Notes: generated by a model not told the origin, from the sequence alone. DNA of 64,000 bases from Rubripirellula amarantea (GCF_007859865.1 NZ_SJPI01000002.1:248001-312000); one strand, 5' to 3'. Positions 33,301-42,318 are shown, counted from the stretch's first letter. Made by a program: numbers and translations.

Positions 33301-35692
33301 CAGATTCACGCCATGCGTCAGTTCCTAGTCGACCTTCGTAGGATGAAGCAGGAAATTGCTCTGGAAGATCTTCGAAATTGACCGAGTTGCTTAGGTTTGT
33401 CCAATGGAATCCTCCAATTTCAACGGTCTGCAATTTCTGTCCAATGTTAAATACCGCTTGTAGACTCTCGGTCGCAAAGTCTTCGCCGACTTCATAGTCG
33501 ATAGTAAAGTGTTGCCAGTTTGAACTCAGGTTGATGCTTTGCGAAACCAGATTGGCATAGGTATCAGTAGTTTGCAGCACAAAGCCAGTGATTGGGTTGT
33601 TGCCACTAGTAGCTCGAACAGAAAACTCAAACCGCAACGTGTCTCCGGACTGTACTGGGTAGTCGTTTTTTTCTTGCGCTTGCAGGTTCCAAGGGTTTGG
33701 CGGAACAGCACTTGTTGTTACTTCATAGGCAAAACCAAACGGCTCGCCCGCGACGGGGACAAGTTGCGACGTTCCCCAAGTGCCTGCGCCACTTAAGAAA
33801 AAGTCCGTTTCAGAAGCCAATGACTTCGGGGGACCATAGTTAAGTAGTTGGAAATCAGTGAACTGAAGTGTTTGAATTTGGAAACCAAGATGAAAGCCAA
33901 ACGTCGCTTGGCCAACTGCGTAAGATCCCGCAGCAATGAAAGGCATTTGGATTTTCGTCCAATCTGATCCCACTTGGATTTGTTGAGAAAGAGACTTTGT
34001 GTAGGGAGAGGCCCCCAATTCGAAGATTGCCGTCAATTCCCCTGGTCCCGTTGTCGAACGGACTGCGAACTCAGCGAACAAGATGTCGCCTTGGGTCACC
34101 GGGGCATCAATGGCTTGACGTATTTGGGCACTGTACTGAGTTGCCGGCTGGCTCAAGATCGCGGCTTGAATCACCGATCCGAACGTTGGGTCTGATTCCG
34201 TGGTGTAGGTGCCACCGAAACGAGTGAAGTCTGCTAACTGCGTTCCGGTCCAAAGCGAGGTGCCACCGCTGGGTGCAGCAGCGTCGTCGTAGATTGTCCC
34301 ATAGACCGTTCGTTCGCTGGTGAAGCCGACCTCATAGCCTGGTCCATTTTGAAGTTCAATCACAACCGACTCTGGTCCTTCGTCCAAAGTATCAGTTAGC
34401 GGGGTGATATTCAAATCAACTGATAAAGAGCCAGATGGGATAATGATTGAGCCTGACAAACTTTGGTAATCCACACCATTGTTGGCTGTACCGCTGGTCG
34501 AGTAAAAAACTTCCAAAGGTAAGTTTGTCGGTCCGGATTCCCGCACAATCGTAAATTTTGCCGGTACGCCAGCGAGTTCCGCTCCATAAGGTGACTCTGA
34601 ATAAATGCGGACTTCGGGGACGACGGGTGATAGATCTGATCGACCGATCAGGGTAACGGTACTGCTGGTTGGCGTGGTCCACCCAACAGCCAAGTGGTCA
34701 TCTCCAACCCCTTCCTTGTGCAGTAATTCAAAGTAGTACTTCTGACCCGCAGCTAGCACAATTGTGTCGGATTGCTGACTGGCAGAAGCGGTCCAATCTT
34801 GTGGACTTGTCGCTACATTGGTGGACGCGATCAGACTTAAATGGTCAGGCGATTCGGATGCACTGAGCCACAATTGCGAAGTTTCGTTGGCGGCAACGTA
34901 AAACTGATAATTACCGGATTGCGGTGCGTGAATGTATCCCCGAATGCGCCGGCCGTAGTTGTCGGTAGTGTTGTCGTTGACCGAGGCGATCGAGTTCCAA
35001 TTTTCAACCGTCGTTGGCGAACTCGGGAAATTCGGGAGAGACGTTAAGCTGACAATGTCCGATCCCGACACGTCATTCCAAGTTTCAGTCGTGACCGATC
35101 CTCGTTGGCTTGCAAAGAGTTGTCCCGTCGGGACGACTTCACGCGGAAGGCTTGAGCTACTCCATTCCAAGGAAACCGCCGCGACTCCAGAAACTTCTCG
35201 GTACTCAAGCTGAACGTCGTAGCGTCGTCCCGCGATCAGGTCGATGTTGTTCACTGCTTCGACGAATCCGTTGTCGTCAAAAGAATCAAACATGAGTTGC
35301 CCGTTGACCCAAAGCCGAACCCCACCATCGGCGCTGGCAAAGAACTCATAGTTCTCCGTGAACTCGGCCTCGACCTGACCGCTCCAACGAGCCGAAAACG
35401 TGTCGCTAGCAATACTGGAATCTGGTGAACCCGACCCCCAATCGAAGTCCACGGTTGGGTCGAGTCGAATAAACGCGGTGCCGTTTAGGTTCTCGTTGTT
35501 GAAGTATTGTGCTTGCAGGCCATTTCCTGCTGCGAGCAATCGACGGTCCTCGAGTCGCTCCAGTATCATTCCGCGGCTTGCCAAATGATGTCGGCGTTTA
35601 GCGGGATGGGCCGCACGTTTCAGACGCGATCGTGATGAAATTGATCGAATCGTATCCATTGCACTTATGCGCATAGTCAAAGCCGAAAACAA
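30398..35692 (-). CDS. Giant surface endo-1,4-beta-xylanase (GH10) with PA14, Calx-beta and FG-GAP domains
   Basis: 1764 aa. The basic N-terminus carries LERLEDRRLLA (44-54), the planctomycete export motif. In order: two PA14-like domains (about 57-195 and 205-345), a Calx-beta-like domain (360-470), two carbohydrate-binding-like jelly rolls (480-780) and a GH10 domain (about 800-1140). The GH10 domain has the acid/base Glu in WDVVNEP (E967) and the nucleophile in ITEFD (E1072), spaced as in xylanases, plus RGHNMIWPS and VLNDYHIF. A cadherin-like repeat (NQDTPVDISVLLND) and about seven FG-GAP blades follow, then a unique 90-aa tail. It should cut beta-1,4-xylan outside the cell. Starts at M7 or M12 are also possible. 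Confidence 0.85.
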   Translation of the reverse strand: MFSALTMRISAMDTIRSISSRSRLKRAAHPAKRRHHLASRGMILERLEDRRLLAAGNGLQAQYFNNENLNGTAFIRLDPTVDFDWGSGSPDSSIASDTFSARWSGQVEAEFTENYEFFASADGGVRLWVNGQLMFDSFDDNGFVEAVNNIDLIAGRRYDVQLEYREVSGVAAVSLEWSSSSLPREVVPTGQLFASQRGSVTTETWNDVSGSDIVSLTSLPNFPSSPTTVENWNSIASVNDNTTDNYGRRIRGYIHAPQSGNYQFYVAANETSQLWLSASESPDHLSLIASTNVATSPQDWTASASQQSDTIVLAAGQKYYFELLHKEGVGDDHLAVGWTTPTSSTVTLIGRSDLSPVVPEVRIYSESPYGAELAGVPAKFTIVRESGPTNLPLEVFYSTSGTANNGVDYQSLSGSIIIPSGSLSVDLNITPLTDTLDEGPESVVIELQNGPGYEVGFTSERTVYGTIYDDAAAPSGGTSLWTGTQLADFTRFGGTYTTESDPTFGSVIQAAILSQPATQYSAQIRQAIDAPVTQGDILFAEFAVRSTTGPGELTAIFELGASPYTKSLSQQIQVGSDWTKIQMPFIAAGSYAVGQATFGFHLGFQIQTLQFTDFQLLNYGPPKSLASETDFFLSGAGTWGTSQLVPVAGEPFGFAYEVTTSAVPPNPWNLQAQEKNDYPVQSGDTLRFEFSVRATSGNNPITGFVLQTTDTYANLVSQSINLSSNWQHFTIDYEVGEDFATESLQAVFNIGQKLQTVEIGGFHWTNLSNSVNFEDLPEQFPASSYEGRLGTDAWRESADSRIETDRMSLATVQVVDGSGNPLDGAVIHLRQKEHEFLFGSAINAFNGKLDPNGNTQALKYQSEINRLFNTVVMENSLKWPQYLNDPQRAIDAVNFANSNDLYVRGHNMIWPSRGNMPSSIWNEYDTRVITDGSVSAAAWLETTIENHLADLLTTFNGQVPEWDVVNEPYTNHDVMDILGDSIVVDWFQQVRDYDPTIKLVLNDYHIFTSNGSDTAHRVNFDNWLTTLSNAGLLDVIGVQNHYGAGNLTDIVVLEQLVNSYYTQFNTPIVITEFDVNTEDEQLQADYLRDYFTMAFSQNEVSEILQWGFWEDSHWLPNSALYRSDFSIKPNGQAYEDLVFGRWWSDVRGTSSSGAFSTDVFRGDYEVVVEYGGNTFTTSLVVDSSDTASATVTVPTQLVDAIDDSVVTNQDTPVDISVLLNDLPAGETKVVSAVDGTHGTTSIGPGGVITYTPNVGFSGSDSFQYTIALQDVELVNSAVSGGDRFGNSVAVSGDFAVVGSFLDDPAGLNSAGSAFVYQRTGNTSWTQVAQLTGDGAPNGTDGQFGYSVAIDGDTVAVSAQKDRENGFQAGAVYIFDRNEGGPDNWGRVTKLIGSDTVKRDLFGRSVDISGDTIVVGASVADPVGVSSGAAYVFERDQGGVDTWGQVKKLTGSTQGAGDRFGQSVSIDENYVAVGAFRYDGVGNDSGAAYVFARNSGGVDNWGEVAVVEASDGSAADQFGFSVSIEGNNLAVAAPLDDEAGMNQLGSVYLFNASEGGSDNWGQVTKLLANDGVAGDRLGLSVSIDGDRIIAGSPLADGGGNASGRAYVFENVAGSWSQSRVLINDKVTTADEYGIAVATDGEVAIIGSWLDNRPNNNTGGAYAFDLQTDIATVSVTVGSASLELLLTQSITEPMSISSESAEPVVQLDSRRVLVEPLSSPTLTRDHVLAVGFADPSDDELEGILNNIANDRLSHPLAASFDGIANG

Positions 35693-35895
35693 ACGAGTAC
35701 TTCCAATCTGGCACCTCTACCCGCAGAGATGGGTAGTTTGCTCGCCAGACATTCTAGCCAACTCATGCGTTCGGCTGGCGACAAGTTAGTCGTTTTGGGC
35801 GAATAGGCTGTGGCACGACTGGCGTGGACTAAGACTCAATATTGTTCCCACTCAACTTGAGTAGATCCAAGAATGGACTTGTCGTTTCAGGCCTG

Positions 35896-36516
35896 CTATT
35901 TCTTGCCGCGGCGGTTGCTGAAAAACTCGGTCAGGATTTGACCGCAGGGTTCCGCCATGATTCCTGATATGACTTCGCAGCGGTGATTCAAGCGTGGATC
36001 TTGAAGCACCGTGTAAAGGCTTTCGACGGCTCCGCCTTTGGGGTCGCGAGCACCAAATACGACACGCGGAATTCGCGACTGAAGGATCGCGCCAGCGCAC
36101 ATCAAGCACGGTTCTAGGGTCACGAACATCGTGCATTCTTCCAATCGCCAATCTTCCATTGCCGCGGCGGCTTGCGTGATCGCGATCATCTCGGCATGCG
36201 CCGTGGGATCCTTCAAACTTTCGCGTTCGTTGCGTGCTGCGGCGATGATTTGATTGTCTCGCACGATAATGGCACCCACGGGAACTTCTTCAGCCCGCTC
36301 GGCTTCGAGTGCTTGCTCCAACGCACGCGTCATCCAATGGGCATCGGGGTAGAGCACCAGCCCTTCGCCATCGTCTTCGAAATCACCGTTGCCAAATTCG
36401 CCATCACCGAAGGCACCATTACCAAGAACACCGGCATCGAAGTTCGCATCTTCCACGCCATCGTCTTCGAAATCGTTGCCGTCGTGATTTCCGTCGTCAA
36501 ATACTCGCAAGTTCAT
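35896..36516 (-). CDS. tadA: tRNA-specific adenosine deaminase TadA with acidic N-terminal extension
   Basis: TadA converts A34 to inosine in tRNA anticodons. From ATG 36516 the protein is 206 aa, against about 150-170 usually. The zinc/proton-shuttle motif HAEM (H107, E109) and PCLMC (C137, C140) are intact, as are EVPVGAIIV and RNERE. Residues 6-54 are an Asp/Gly/Asn/Phe-rich extension with a repeated FEDDG element encoded by two perfect 18-bp repeats (36367-36384, 36457-36474). The ATG overlaps the upstream stop codon as ATGA, which supports translation of the extension. A GTG about 53 codons later would give a standard-length enzyme. The window also encodes a candidate extra substrate, tRNA-Leu(AAG). 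Confidence 0.9.
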   Translation of the reverse strand: MNLRVFDDGNHDGNDFEDDGVEDANFDAGVLGNGAFGDGEFGNGDFEDDGEGLVLYPDAHWMTRALEQALEAERAEEVPVGAIIVRDNQIIAAARNERESLKDPTAHAEMIAITQAAAAMEDWRLEECTMFVTLEPCLMCAGAILQSRIPRVVFGARDPKGGAVESLYTVLQDPRLNHRCEVISGIMAEPCGQILTEFFSNRRGKK

Positions 36517-37322
36517 TGGTCTTCTGTCCATTCTTGATGCTTGGCTTTAGCAGCGTCGATTTCTGATTGGGAAAGTTTCCGCCAGCCGAGATTGCGAAAC
36601 TCCGAAACGCATTGGTAGTTGGCCAAGCCAAGCGGCGTGCAGAGGTCCATTTCGAAACGCAACCCAAATTTCTGTCCCTCACGCATCAGTTCGACGACGT
36701 TGGATTCTTCGCGTTGCTTTGGGTTTTTGGGATCGGGTTCGCCAATCCACGCCTCGACGCCAAAGTCGCTCACTCGGATTCGTACGTCGTACCAAATTTC
36801 GTTTTCGTAGTGCCGGAACAGTGTGGTCGAGTTCTCACTTGCATCAAGGCCATCGATGCTGCTGATCCCCGTGATGCCACCACCCCAGCCCCCGAGAACT
36901 AACGTCAGGGCCGACTCGTCGATCGGGAATGTTACGCCACAGAAAAAGTCGATGCCCTCAATTCGCTTAGCTTGAAACTTGAGTTCGTAATTGTTCTGGG
37001 GGACTTCGCCACTGAAGCGGACTCCGGTAATGGGGTCTCCCAATTCCAAACGGATCAATGCTTGGTCATTGTTCTTCGTGATATCGACCGAGCCCTCGCC
37101 GCCGAACTGAATCGATTCCCAGTGGTTCACCAAAGGTGTCCACTTGCCGCCTTTGGGTTGGACGCTTGATTCGGCGGCATTCTCCTCCGCTAACGTGGCT
37201 GTAGCGGCAGGAGAGCTTGCCTGGTTTGGCGGATCAGCAAAACTTACCGAAGTTGCCAGGATCACGGCAATGAACGGGTAGAATGTGATTCGAAGGAGGC
37301 CGAAGCGTCGAGAAGGATTCAT
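36513..37322 (-). CDS. Exported ConA-like (DUF1080-type) protein
   Basis: From ATG 37322 the protein is 269 aa with a signal peptide (FYPFIAVILATSVSFA, cleavage near SFA-DP). After a Ser/Ala/Glu linker the domain WTPLVNHWESIQFGGEG, ITGVRFSGEVPQNNYELKFQ, LVLGGWGGGITGISSIDG and WYDVRIRVSDFGVEAWIG follows the beta-jelly-roll pattern of DUF1080/LamG-like proteins, many of which act on or bind carbohydrates. No catalytic residues can be named. Its stop overlaps the tadA start by four bases, so they are translationally coupled despite unrelated roles. An upstream open extension to 37418 was rejected because it hides the signal peptide. Confidence 0.72.
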   Translation of the reverse strand: MNPSRRFGLLRITFYPFIAVILATSVSFADPPNQASSPAATATLAEENAAESSVQPKGGKWTPLVNHWESIQFGGEGSVDITKNNDQALIRLELGDPITGVRFSGEVPQNNYELKFQAKRIEGIDFFCGVTFPIDESALTLVLGGWGGGITGISSIDGLDASENSTTLFRHYENEIWYDVRIRVSDFGVEAWIGEPDPKNPKQREESNVVELMREGQKFGLRFEMDLCTPLGLANYQCVSEFRNLGWRKLSQSEIDAAKAKHQEWTEDQ

Positions 37323-37429
37323 GGAGGGAGCCCAGGTGTTTCGATAATTCAAATTATTCAGCTCGGAGTTGGCTGAGTTCAAAGCTTCTGACTTTTTATT
37401 CTCATATCTGGTGAGCACTGCGTCGATCC

Positions 37430-37852
37430 ATGCGACCCGTCACAAAAATTAGCATAGTGGGAATCCGGCTCGCGATCTTGGTGTTGGCGGTGTATTGGAT
37501 TGGCATCTTCACCGGCACCCATCTTCCCAAGTTCGCCGACTTCTCGCCTGACGTCAACGATAAGGTCAAGCACTTTAGTGCATTCTTTGGCCTAGCGACT
37601 CTGCTTTGCTATGTCACAACGTCCCCCAAGCTGTGGAAACGATTTTCCATTATTGCGGTGGTTTGCATGAGTTACGCCGCGATCGACGAAATTACCCAGG
37701 GGCTCGTTCCCGGTCGGGTGCCCGATTTCCGTGATTTCTGTGCCGATACGTTGGGAATCCTGACTGCGATTAGCCTCTACGCGACCGCTCGCTGGATTGC
37801 CAAGACCATGGCGGTAACACGACCCGAAATGGGTTCGCAGAACGCGGCTTAA
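37430..37852 (+). CDS. VanZ-like membrane protein
   Basis: 140 aa with four predicted membrane segments (about 8-26, 48-66, 72-90 and 108-128). The pattern VKHFSAFFGLATLLCY, then AAIDEITQGLVPGRVPDFRD and a closing ADTLGILTAI, is the VanZ-like signature (HxxxFxxL, DExxQxxxPxRxxxxxDxxxN/D). VanZ confers low-level teicoplanin resistance in enterococci, but most chromosomal homologues have no known role. The gene is divergent from the exported DUF1080-type protein, about 100 bases away. No resistance cluster is nearby. Confidence 0.82.
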   Translation: MRPVTKISIVGIRLAILVLAVYWIGIFTGTHLPKFADFSPDVNDKVKHFSAFFGLATLLCYVTTSPKLWKRFSIIAVVCMSYAAIDEITQGLVPGRVPDFRDFCADTLGILTAISLYATARWIAKTMAVTRPEMGSQNAA

Positions 37853-38092
37853 AAAGCCCGAGAATCCTGCGGCAGATGACTAGAGCAACCAACCCCCTGC
37901 TTTGCGCTTGCGTTCCCGTCAAACCGCTCGGGGGACGCGTTTGGTGAGTTTGAAACGCGACGCGGCAACCGCGACAGTTCTCGATCGGTAAGTCAATCCG
38001 GACGACTCGTTTTCCGCCCCTCGCTGACCTTGGTTTGGCAATCCGTTAGGCTATCCTTCGAGTGGACAAGCCTCACGCACGGAGCCCGAATC

Positions 38093-41000
38093 ATGAACGC
38101 GATCATCACCGACAGCCCCTCTGACGACGGACAAACTAAGACCGTTCGTCCTTTTGCGCACCTGCATTGTCACAGCCATTACTCTTTGCTCGATGGCGCT
38201 GGTGATATTGGCAAGCTCGTCAATCGAGCTTCCGAACATGGCATGACGGCGCTGGCGCTGACCGATCACGGGAACCTGCACGGCGCGCTCGAGTTCTATC
38301 GCAAGGCCAAAGCAAAAGACATCAACCCGATCATCGGTTACGAAGCCTACATCGCGCCGGGTTCGCGATTTGATAAAGGCGGTGCGTCGTCCAGCAAGGA
38401 TGCATCCTATCACCTCACGTTGCTCGCCCAGAATCACACCGGCTACAAGAACCTGATCAAGTTGGCCTCGGCTGCTTCGTTGGAAGGTTTCTACTTCAAG
38501 CCGCGAATCGATAAAGAGATCCTAGAAAAATACAGCGAAGGCATTGTTTGTTTGTCGGGCTGCGTGAGCAGCGAATTCTCTCGCTGTGTGATGAAGGGAC
38601 TTGATACCGAAGGAGTCGAGAAGCAGGCTCGCGACATTGCAGGTTGGTTTCATAAGGTTTTCGAGGATCGTTACTTCATCGAGATCATGAACAACGATGT
38701 CGAAATTCAACGGATGCAATTGGAATCCGCCGTTGAAATGGCAAAACGAATGGGGTTGCCGTTGGTTGCCACAAGCGATTGCCACTATGTCAATCAAGAA
38801 GATGCCGAAGCACAAGACATCATGTTGTGCATCAACACGGGACGATTTCGAACGGATAAGTCTCGGATGAAAATGGAGAACGACCAGTTCTTCTTGCGCA
38901 GTCCCGATCAGATGTACGAGAAATTCCCGGGGCTCGAGGACGCGGTCGCTCGCAGTCAAGAGATCGCGGATTCGGTTCACATCGACATCGAATTCAACAA
39001 GTACTTCTTCCCCGGTTTTGAATGTCCCGAGCAAAAAACGCCGCTGGATTACCTGCGTGAACTCTGCGTTAAAGGCCTGAAGGAACGCTATCAGGGCGAC
39101 GAGGAACGGATATCGGCTGAAGGCGAACTGAGCGAAGAAGTCATGGCCCGCTTGGATCGTGAACTCGATGTGATCGAAAAACTTGGCTATCCGACTTACT
39201 TCTTGATTGTGTGGGACTTTGTTGAATACGCGCGCAGTGTCGGCATCAGTGCGACGGCTCGGGGAAGTGGTGTGGGAGCGATCGTGTGTTACGCGCTTTA
39301 CATGTCACACGTTTGTCCGCTGCGTTACGACTTGCTGTTTGAGCGATTTCTCGATGAATCACGTACCGAGCCGCCTGATATCGACATCGACTTCGAAAAA
39401 GAGCGTCGCGTCGAGGTTATCGAATATGTCAAACGCAAGTATGGCAACGAAATGGTTTGCCAGATCGGAACCTTTGGAACGTTGGCCGCTCGGGCTGCGA
39501 TCAAGGACGTCGGCCGTGCACTCGGTGTGCCGCTGGGCCGAGTCAACCAGATCACCGAGATGGTGCCTGATGAGCTAAAGATCACGATCAAGAGTGCAAT
39601 CGAGAAGAGCGCCGACCTGAAGCAATGCTACGAGGGCGATCCCGAAATTCGCGAGTTGCTTGACTTGGCGATGAAGATCGAAGGTCTCGCGCGGAACGTT
39701 GGAACGCACGCCGCCGCGGTCGTGATCGCCGATAAACCGCTCGATGAATACGTGCCGCTGACTCGCGTGCCGGGCAAGCAGGAAGTCATCACGCAGTGGG
39801 CGATGGCCGATGTGGAAGCGTCGGGTCTGTTGAAGATGGACTTCTTGGGTTTGCGCAACCTGACGATGCTTTCGCGAACGGTCCAATTGATCAAGCAAAC
39901 GACCGGCAAGGATTTGGACATCCAGCGTTTGCCACTCGATGACAAGGCCTCCTACGCGTTGTTGCAACGAGGCGAAACGAAGGGCGTGTTTCAGTTGGAA
40001 TCCGGTGGGATTCGCGACTTGCTGACACGAATGAAGCCTGACCGTTTCAACGACATCATTGCGACCGCAGCGTTGTATCGCCCGGGGCCACTGGAAGGCG
40101 GGATGGTCGACGACTACGTGAACATCAAGCACGGTCGCCAGCAACCTGAATACAAACACCCGGTGTTGAAGGAAGTGCTCGAGGAAACTAACTCGATCAT
40201 GGTGTACCAGGAACAGGTGATGCGGATCCTGAACCGATTGGGCAAGATTCCGCTAGCCAACGCATACACGTGCATCAAGGCGATCAGCAAGAAGAAACAA
40301 TCGTTGATCGACGCCAACCACGAAGCCTTCATCGTTGGTGCGGTGGAAAACGGCTTGGCTGAAAAAGACGCTCAAGACATCTGGAACCTGATCGTCAAAT
40401 TCGCTGGCTATGGTTTCAACAAGTCTCACAGTACTGCCTATGCCCTGGTCGCCTATCAGACCGCCTACCTGAAGGCTCACTATCCGTGTGAGTTCATGGC
40501 GGCGCTTCTGTCGAGCGATATTTCGGGACGAAACTTCAAACGCAAGGATGCACTCGTTGAGCACATGGAAGATTGCGATCGAATGCAGATCGAGGTCGTT
40601 GCGCCGAGTGTAAACACCAGCGGCGCCGACTTTACCGTGGGTGACGGACAGATCTTTTTTGCATTGTCGGCAATCAAGGGATGTGGTGGAGCGACAGGAA
40701 TTGCGATTGAGGAAGAACGCAAAAAGAACGGGCCCTATCGAGATATCTTCGACTTCTGCGAACGAGTTGACCCGGCGGCGTGTAACAAGAGTGCAATCGA
40801 AACGCTCATCAAAGCTGGCGCGATGGACTGTTTCGGCGCGAAACGCGCTCAATTGGTCGCGGTGATCGAACGTGCGGTGCAGGCCGGTGCTGCGGTTCAA
40901 GCGGACAAGAAGAGTGGTCAAACGAGTTTGTTTGGCGCGTTTGATGATGAGGAAGACGAGGAAACCGTCAGCGCGCCTGCATCGCTACCCGAAATGGACG

Positions 41001-41677
41001 AATGGCCTGATCGGGAAAAGTTGATCTTCGAAAAGGAAGTTCTCGGCTATTACCTGGACTCACACCCGTTGGCCGAATTTGAAAAGAAACTTGCGACCTT
41101 CCGGACTCATACCACGGATAAGTTGGGCGACGTGAAGGATCGCGGCGAAGTGATTCTTGGTGGCATGATCAGTTCCCTCAAAATTGCTCACACCAAAAAT
41201 CCCAAGCCTGGCCAACCTTCAAAGTACGCAAACTTCGACTTGGAAGACATGCAGGGGGCGATCCGTTGCATCTCTTGGCCAAAGGGTTTCGCTGATCACG
41301 GTGATAAGATTCAACCCGATGCGGTGGTGTTGGCCAAAGGTAAGGTCGACCGCCGTGGCGGTGGCGATGAAGCCAACCTGATCATTGACGAAATCACGCT
41401 GTTTGAAGATTTGGAAGGTCGGTACACCCACGGCATGCGGTTGTGCTTGGATGAACGTGAGCACGATGCCAAAACCGTTTCCGGTTTGCGAGAGATCTTG
41501 CGAGGTTATCCCGGAAAGCAAGAACTACTACTGTCGCTGCAAATGAATGAGGGCGATGTGGTGCAGATGAAGGCGAACAAACAGCGTGTCGAGATCACGC
41601 CGGAACTGCGGACAAGGCTCGACGATTTTCTGGGGACCGGTCGTTATCGTCTCTTGATGTCGAAGCCGCGAGGATAG
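38093..41677 (+). CDS. dnaE: DNA polymerase III subunit alpha
   Basis: The replicative polymerase catalytic subunit, 1194 aa from ATG 38093. The N-terminal PHP domain starts HLHCHSHYSLLDGAG with DHGNLHGALEFY. The polymerase core holds GSGVGAIVCYAL and the catalytic PDIDIDFEKERR, then IGTFGTLAARAAIKDVGR, LYRPGPLEGGMVDDY and YGFNKSHSTAYALVAYQTAY. The C-terminal OB domain is GEVILGGMISSLKIAHTKN. The PHP metal ligands look better preserved than in E. coli DnaE, so it may retain proofreading exonuclease activity; this is inference. The frame extends upstream to 38030, but the ATG at 38093 matches the family N-terminus. The 240 bases before it hold no gene. Confidence 0.95.
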   Translation: MNAIITDSPSDDGQTKTVRPFAHLHCHSHYSLLDGAGDIGKLVNRASEHGMTALALTDHGNLHGALEFYRKAKAKDINPIIGYEAYIAPGSRFDKGGASSSKDASYHLTLLAQNHTGYKNLIKLASAASLEGFYFKPRIDKEILEKYSEGIVCLSGCVSSEFSRCVMKGLDTEGVEKQARDIAGWFHKVFEDRYFIEIMNNDVEIQRMQLESAVEMAKRMGLPLVATSDCHYVNQEDAEAQDIMLCINTGRFRTDKSRMKMENDQFFLRSPDQMYEKFPGLEDAVARSQEIADSVHIDIEFNKYFFPGFECPEQKTPLDYLRELCVKGLKERYQGDEERISAEGELSEEVMARLDRELDVIEKLGYPTYFLIVWDFVEYARSVGISATARGSGVGAIVCYALYMSHVCPLRYDLLFERFLDESRTEPPDIDIDFEKERRVEVIEYVKRKYGNEMVCQIGTFGTLAARAAIKDVGRALGVPLGRVNQITEMVPDELKITIKSAIEKSADLKQCYEGDPEIRELLDLAMKIEGLARNVGTHAAAVVIADKPLDEYVPLTRVPGKQEVITQWAMADVEASGLLKMDFLGLRNLTMLSRTVQLIKQTTGKDLDIQRLPLDDKASYALLQRGETKGVFQLESGGIRDLLTRMKPDRFNDIIATAALYRPGPLEGGMVDDYVNIKHGRQQPEYKHPVLKEVLEETNSIMVYQEQVMRILNRLGKIPLANAYTCIKAISKKKQSLIDANHEAFIVGAVENGLAEKDAQDIWNLIVKFAGYGFNKSHSTAYALVAYQTAYLKAHYPCEFMAALLSSDISGRNFKRKDALVEHMEDCDRMQIEVVAPSVNTSGADFTVGDGQIFFALSAIKGCGGATGIAIEEERKKNGPYRDIFDFCERVDPAACNKSAIETLIKAGAMDCFGAKRAQLVAVIERAVQAGAAVQADKKSGQTSLFGAFDDEEDEETVSAPASLPEMDEWPDREKLIFEKEVLGYYLDSHPLAEFEKKLATFRTHTTDKLGDVKDRGEVILGGMISSLKIAHTKNPKPGQPSKYANFDLEDMQGAIRCISWPKGFADHGDKIQPDAVVLAKGKVDRRGGGDEANLIIDEITLFEDLEGRYTHGMRLCLDEREHDAKTVSGLREILRGYPGKQELLLSLQMNEGDVVQMKANKQRVEITPELRTRLDDFLGTGRYRLLMSKPRG

Positions 41678-41710
41678 AAGTCCAAGTCCAAACGCGATCA
41701 GTTTTATGCC

Positions 41711-41739
41711 GCTCGTCCAGTCACCGTTGATGGACGAGC
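41711..41739 (+). terminator. Hairpin downstream of dnaE, possible terminator
   Basis: gctcgtcca (41711-41719) pairs with tggacgagc (41731-41739), 33 bases after the dnaE stop. No T-run follows, so an intrinsic terminator is possible but not certain. Confidence 0.4.
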
Positions 41740-41850
41740 GCAAAGCTCGGTTGGTGTTTGCCCTTTTCTGAACAGGCTCAAGGTGCTGCTGGTCTGAAGC
41801 AGGACATTTAGAGCCAACGGGGCCAAGGCGAGGGAAGTTGAAAGCCGGAG

Positions 41851-42015
41851 AAGTTCAGAAGCCAGGGAAGTTCAGAAGCCAGGGAAGTTCAGAAGCAAGG
41901 GAAGTTCAGAAGCAAGAGAAGTTCAGAAGCAAGAGAAGTTCAGAAGCAAGAGAAGTTCAGATGCAAGAGAAGTTCAGATGCAAGAGAAGTTCAGATGCAA
42001 GAGAAGTTCAGATGC
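41851..42015. repeat. Ten-copy 17-bp minisatellite downstream of dnaE
   Basis: Units of aagttcagaagcaagag start at 41851 and every 17 bases to 42004; the last is partial and a decayed copy precedes the array. Variants are ordered: the first copies read gccaggg, the middle gcaagag and the last atgcaagag, as expected from stepwise slippage. The 17-bp period gives open frames in the array, but these are not genes. The space from 41678 to 42237 otherwise holds only a second array and no gene. Confidence 0.95.
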
Positions 42016-42191
42016 GGCAGGCACCGTTGATTGAGCAGTACGCCACTCTCTGGCAAGCTGCATCGCATCGTCAGCGATTCTCTAGTCCGCGGCCGTGCCT
42101 GTTTCCGTAAGCAATGGCGGCTTCGACTGGTTAACGCTTGTAGCGTCGGCTTGGGGTGTTCAGTATTCGGCATGCTCTCGTCTTCATCGCA

Positions 42192-42235
42192 TTCACTGCG
42201 GCTTCACTGCGGCTTCACTGCGGCTTCACTGCGGC
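42192..42235. repeat. Four perfect 11-bp direct repeats
   Basis: ttcactgcggc at 42192, 42203, 42214 and 42225, directly before the pnp terminator. Confidence 0.93.
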
Positions 42236-42237
42236 GC

Positions 42238-42274
42238 AATAAAAAACGCTGGATACGATGACGTATCCAGCGTT
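42238..42274 (-). terminator. Intrinsic terminator of pnp
   Basis: aacgctggatac (42245-42256) pairs perfectly with gtatccagcgtt (42263-42274). On the minus strand a T-run follows. It lies 45 bases after the pnp stop. Confidence 0.9.
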
Positions 42275-42318
42275 CGAATTTTGATCAAACATCTCGTTTA
42301 GCGAGATGGCGATTCGCA

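Noticed and set aside
41838-42110. 90-aa open frame through the 17-bp array
   Set aside because: It exists only because the repeat unit lacks stops. The residues mirror the repeat in shifting frames and no start signal or domain is seen.
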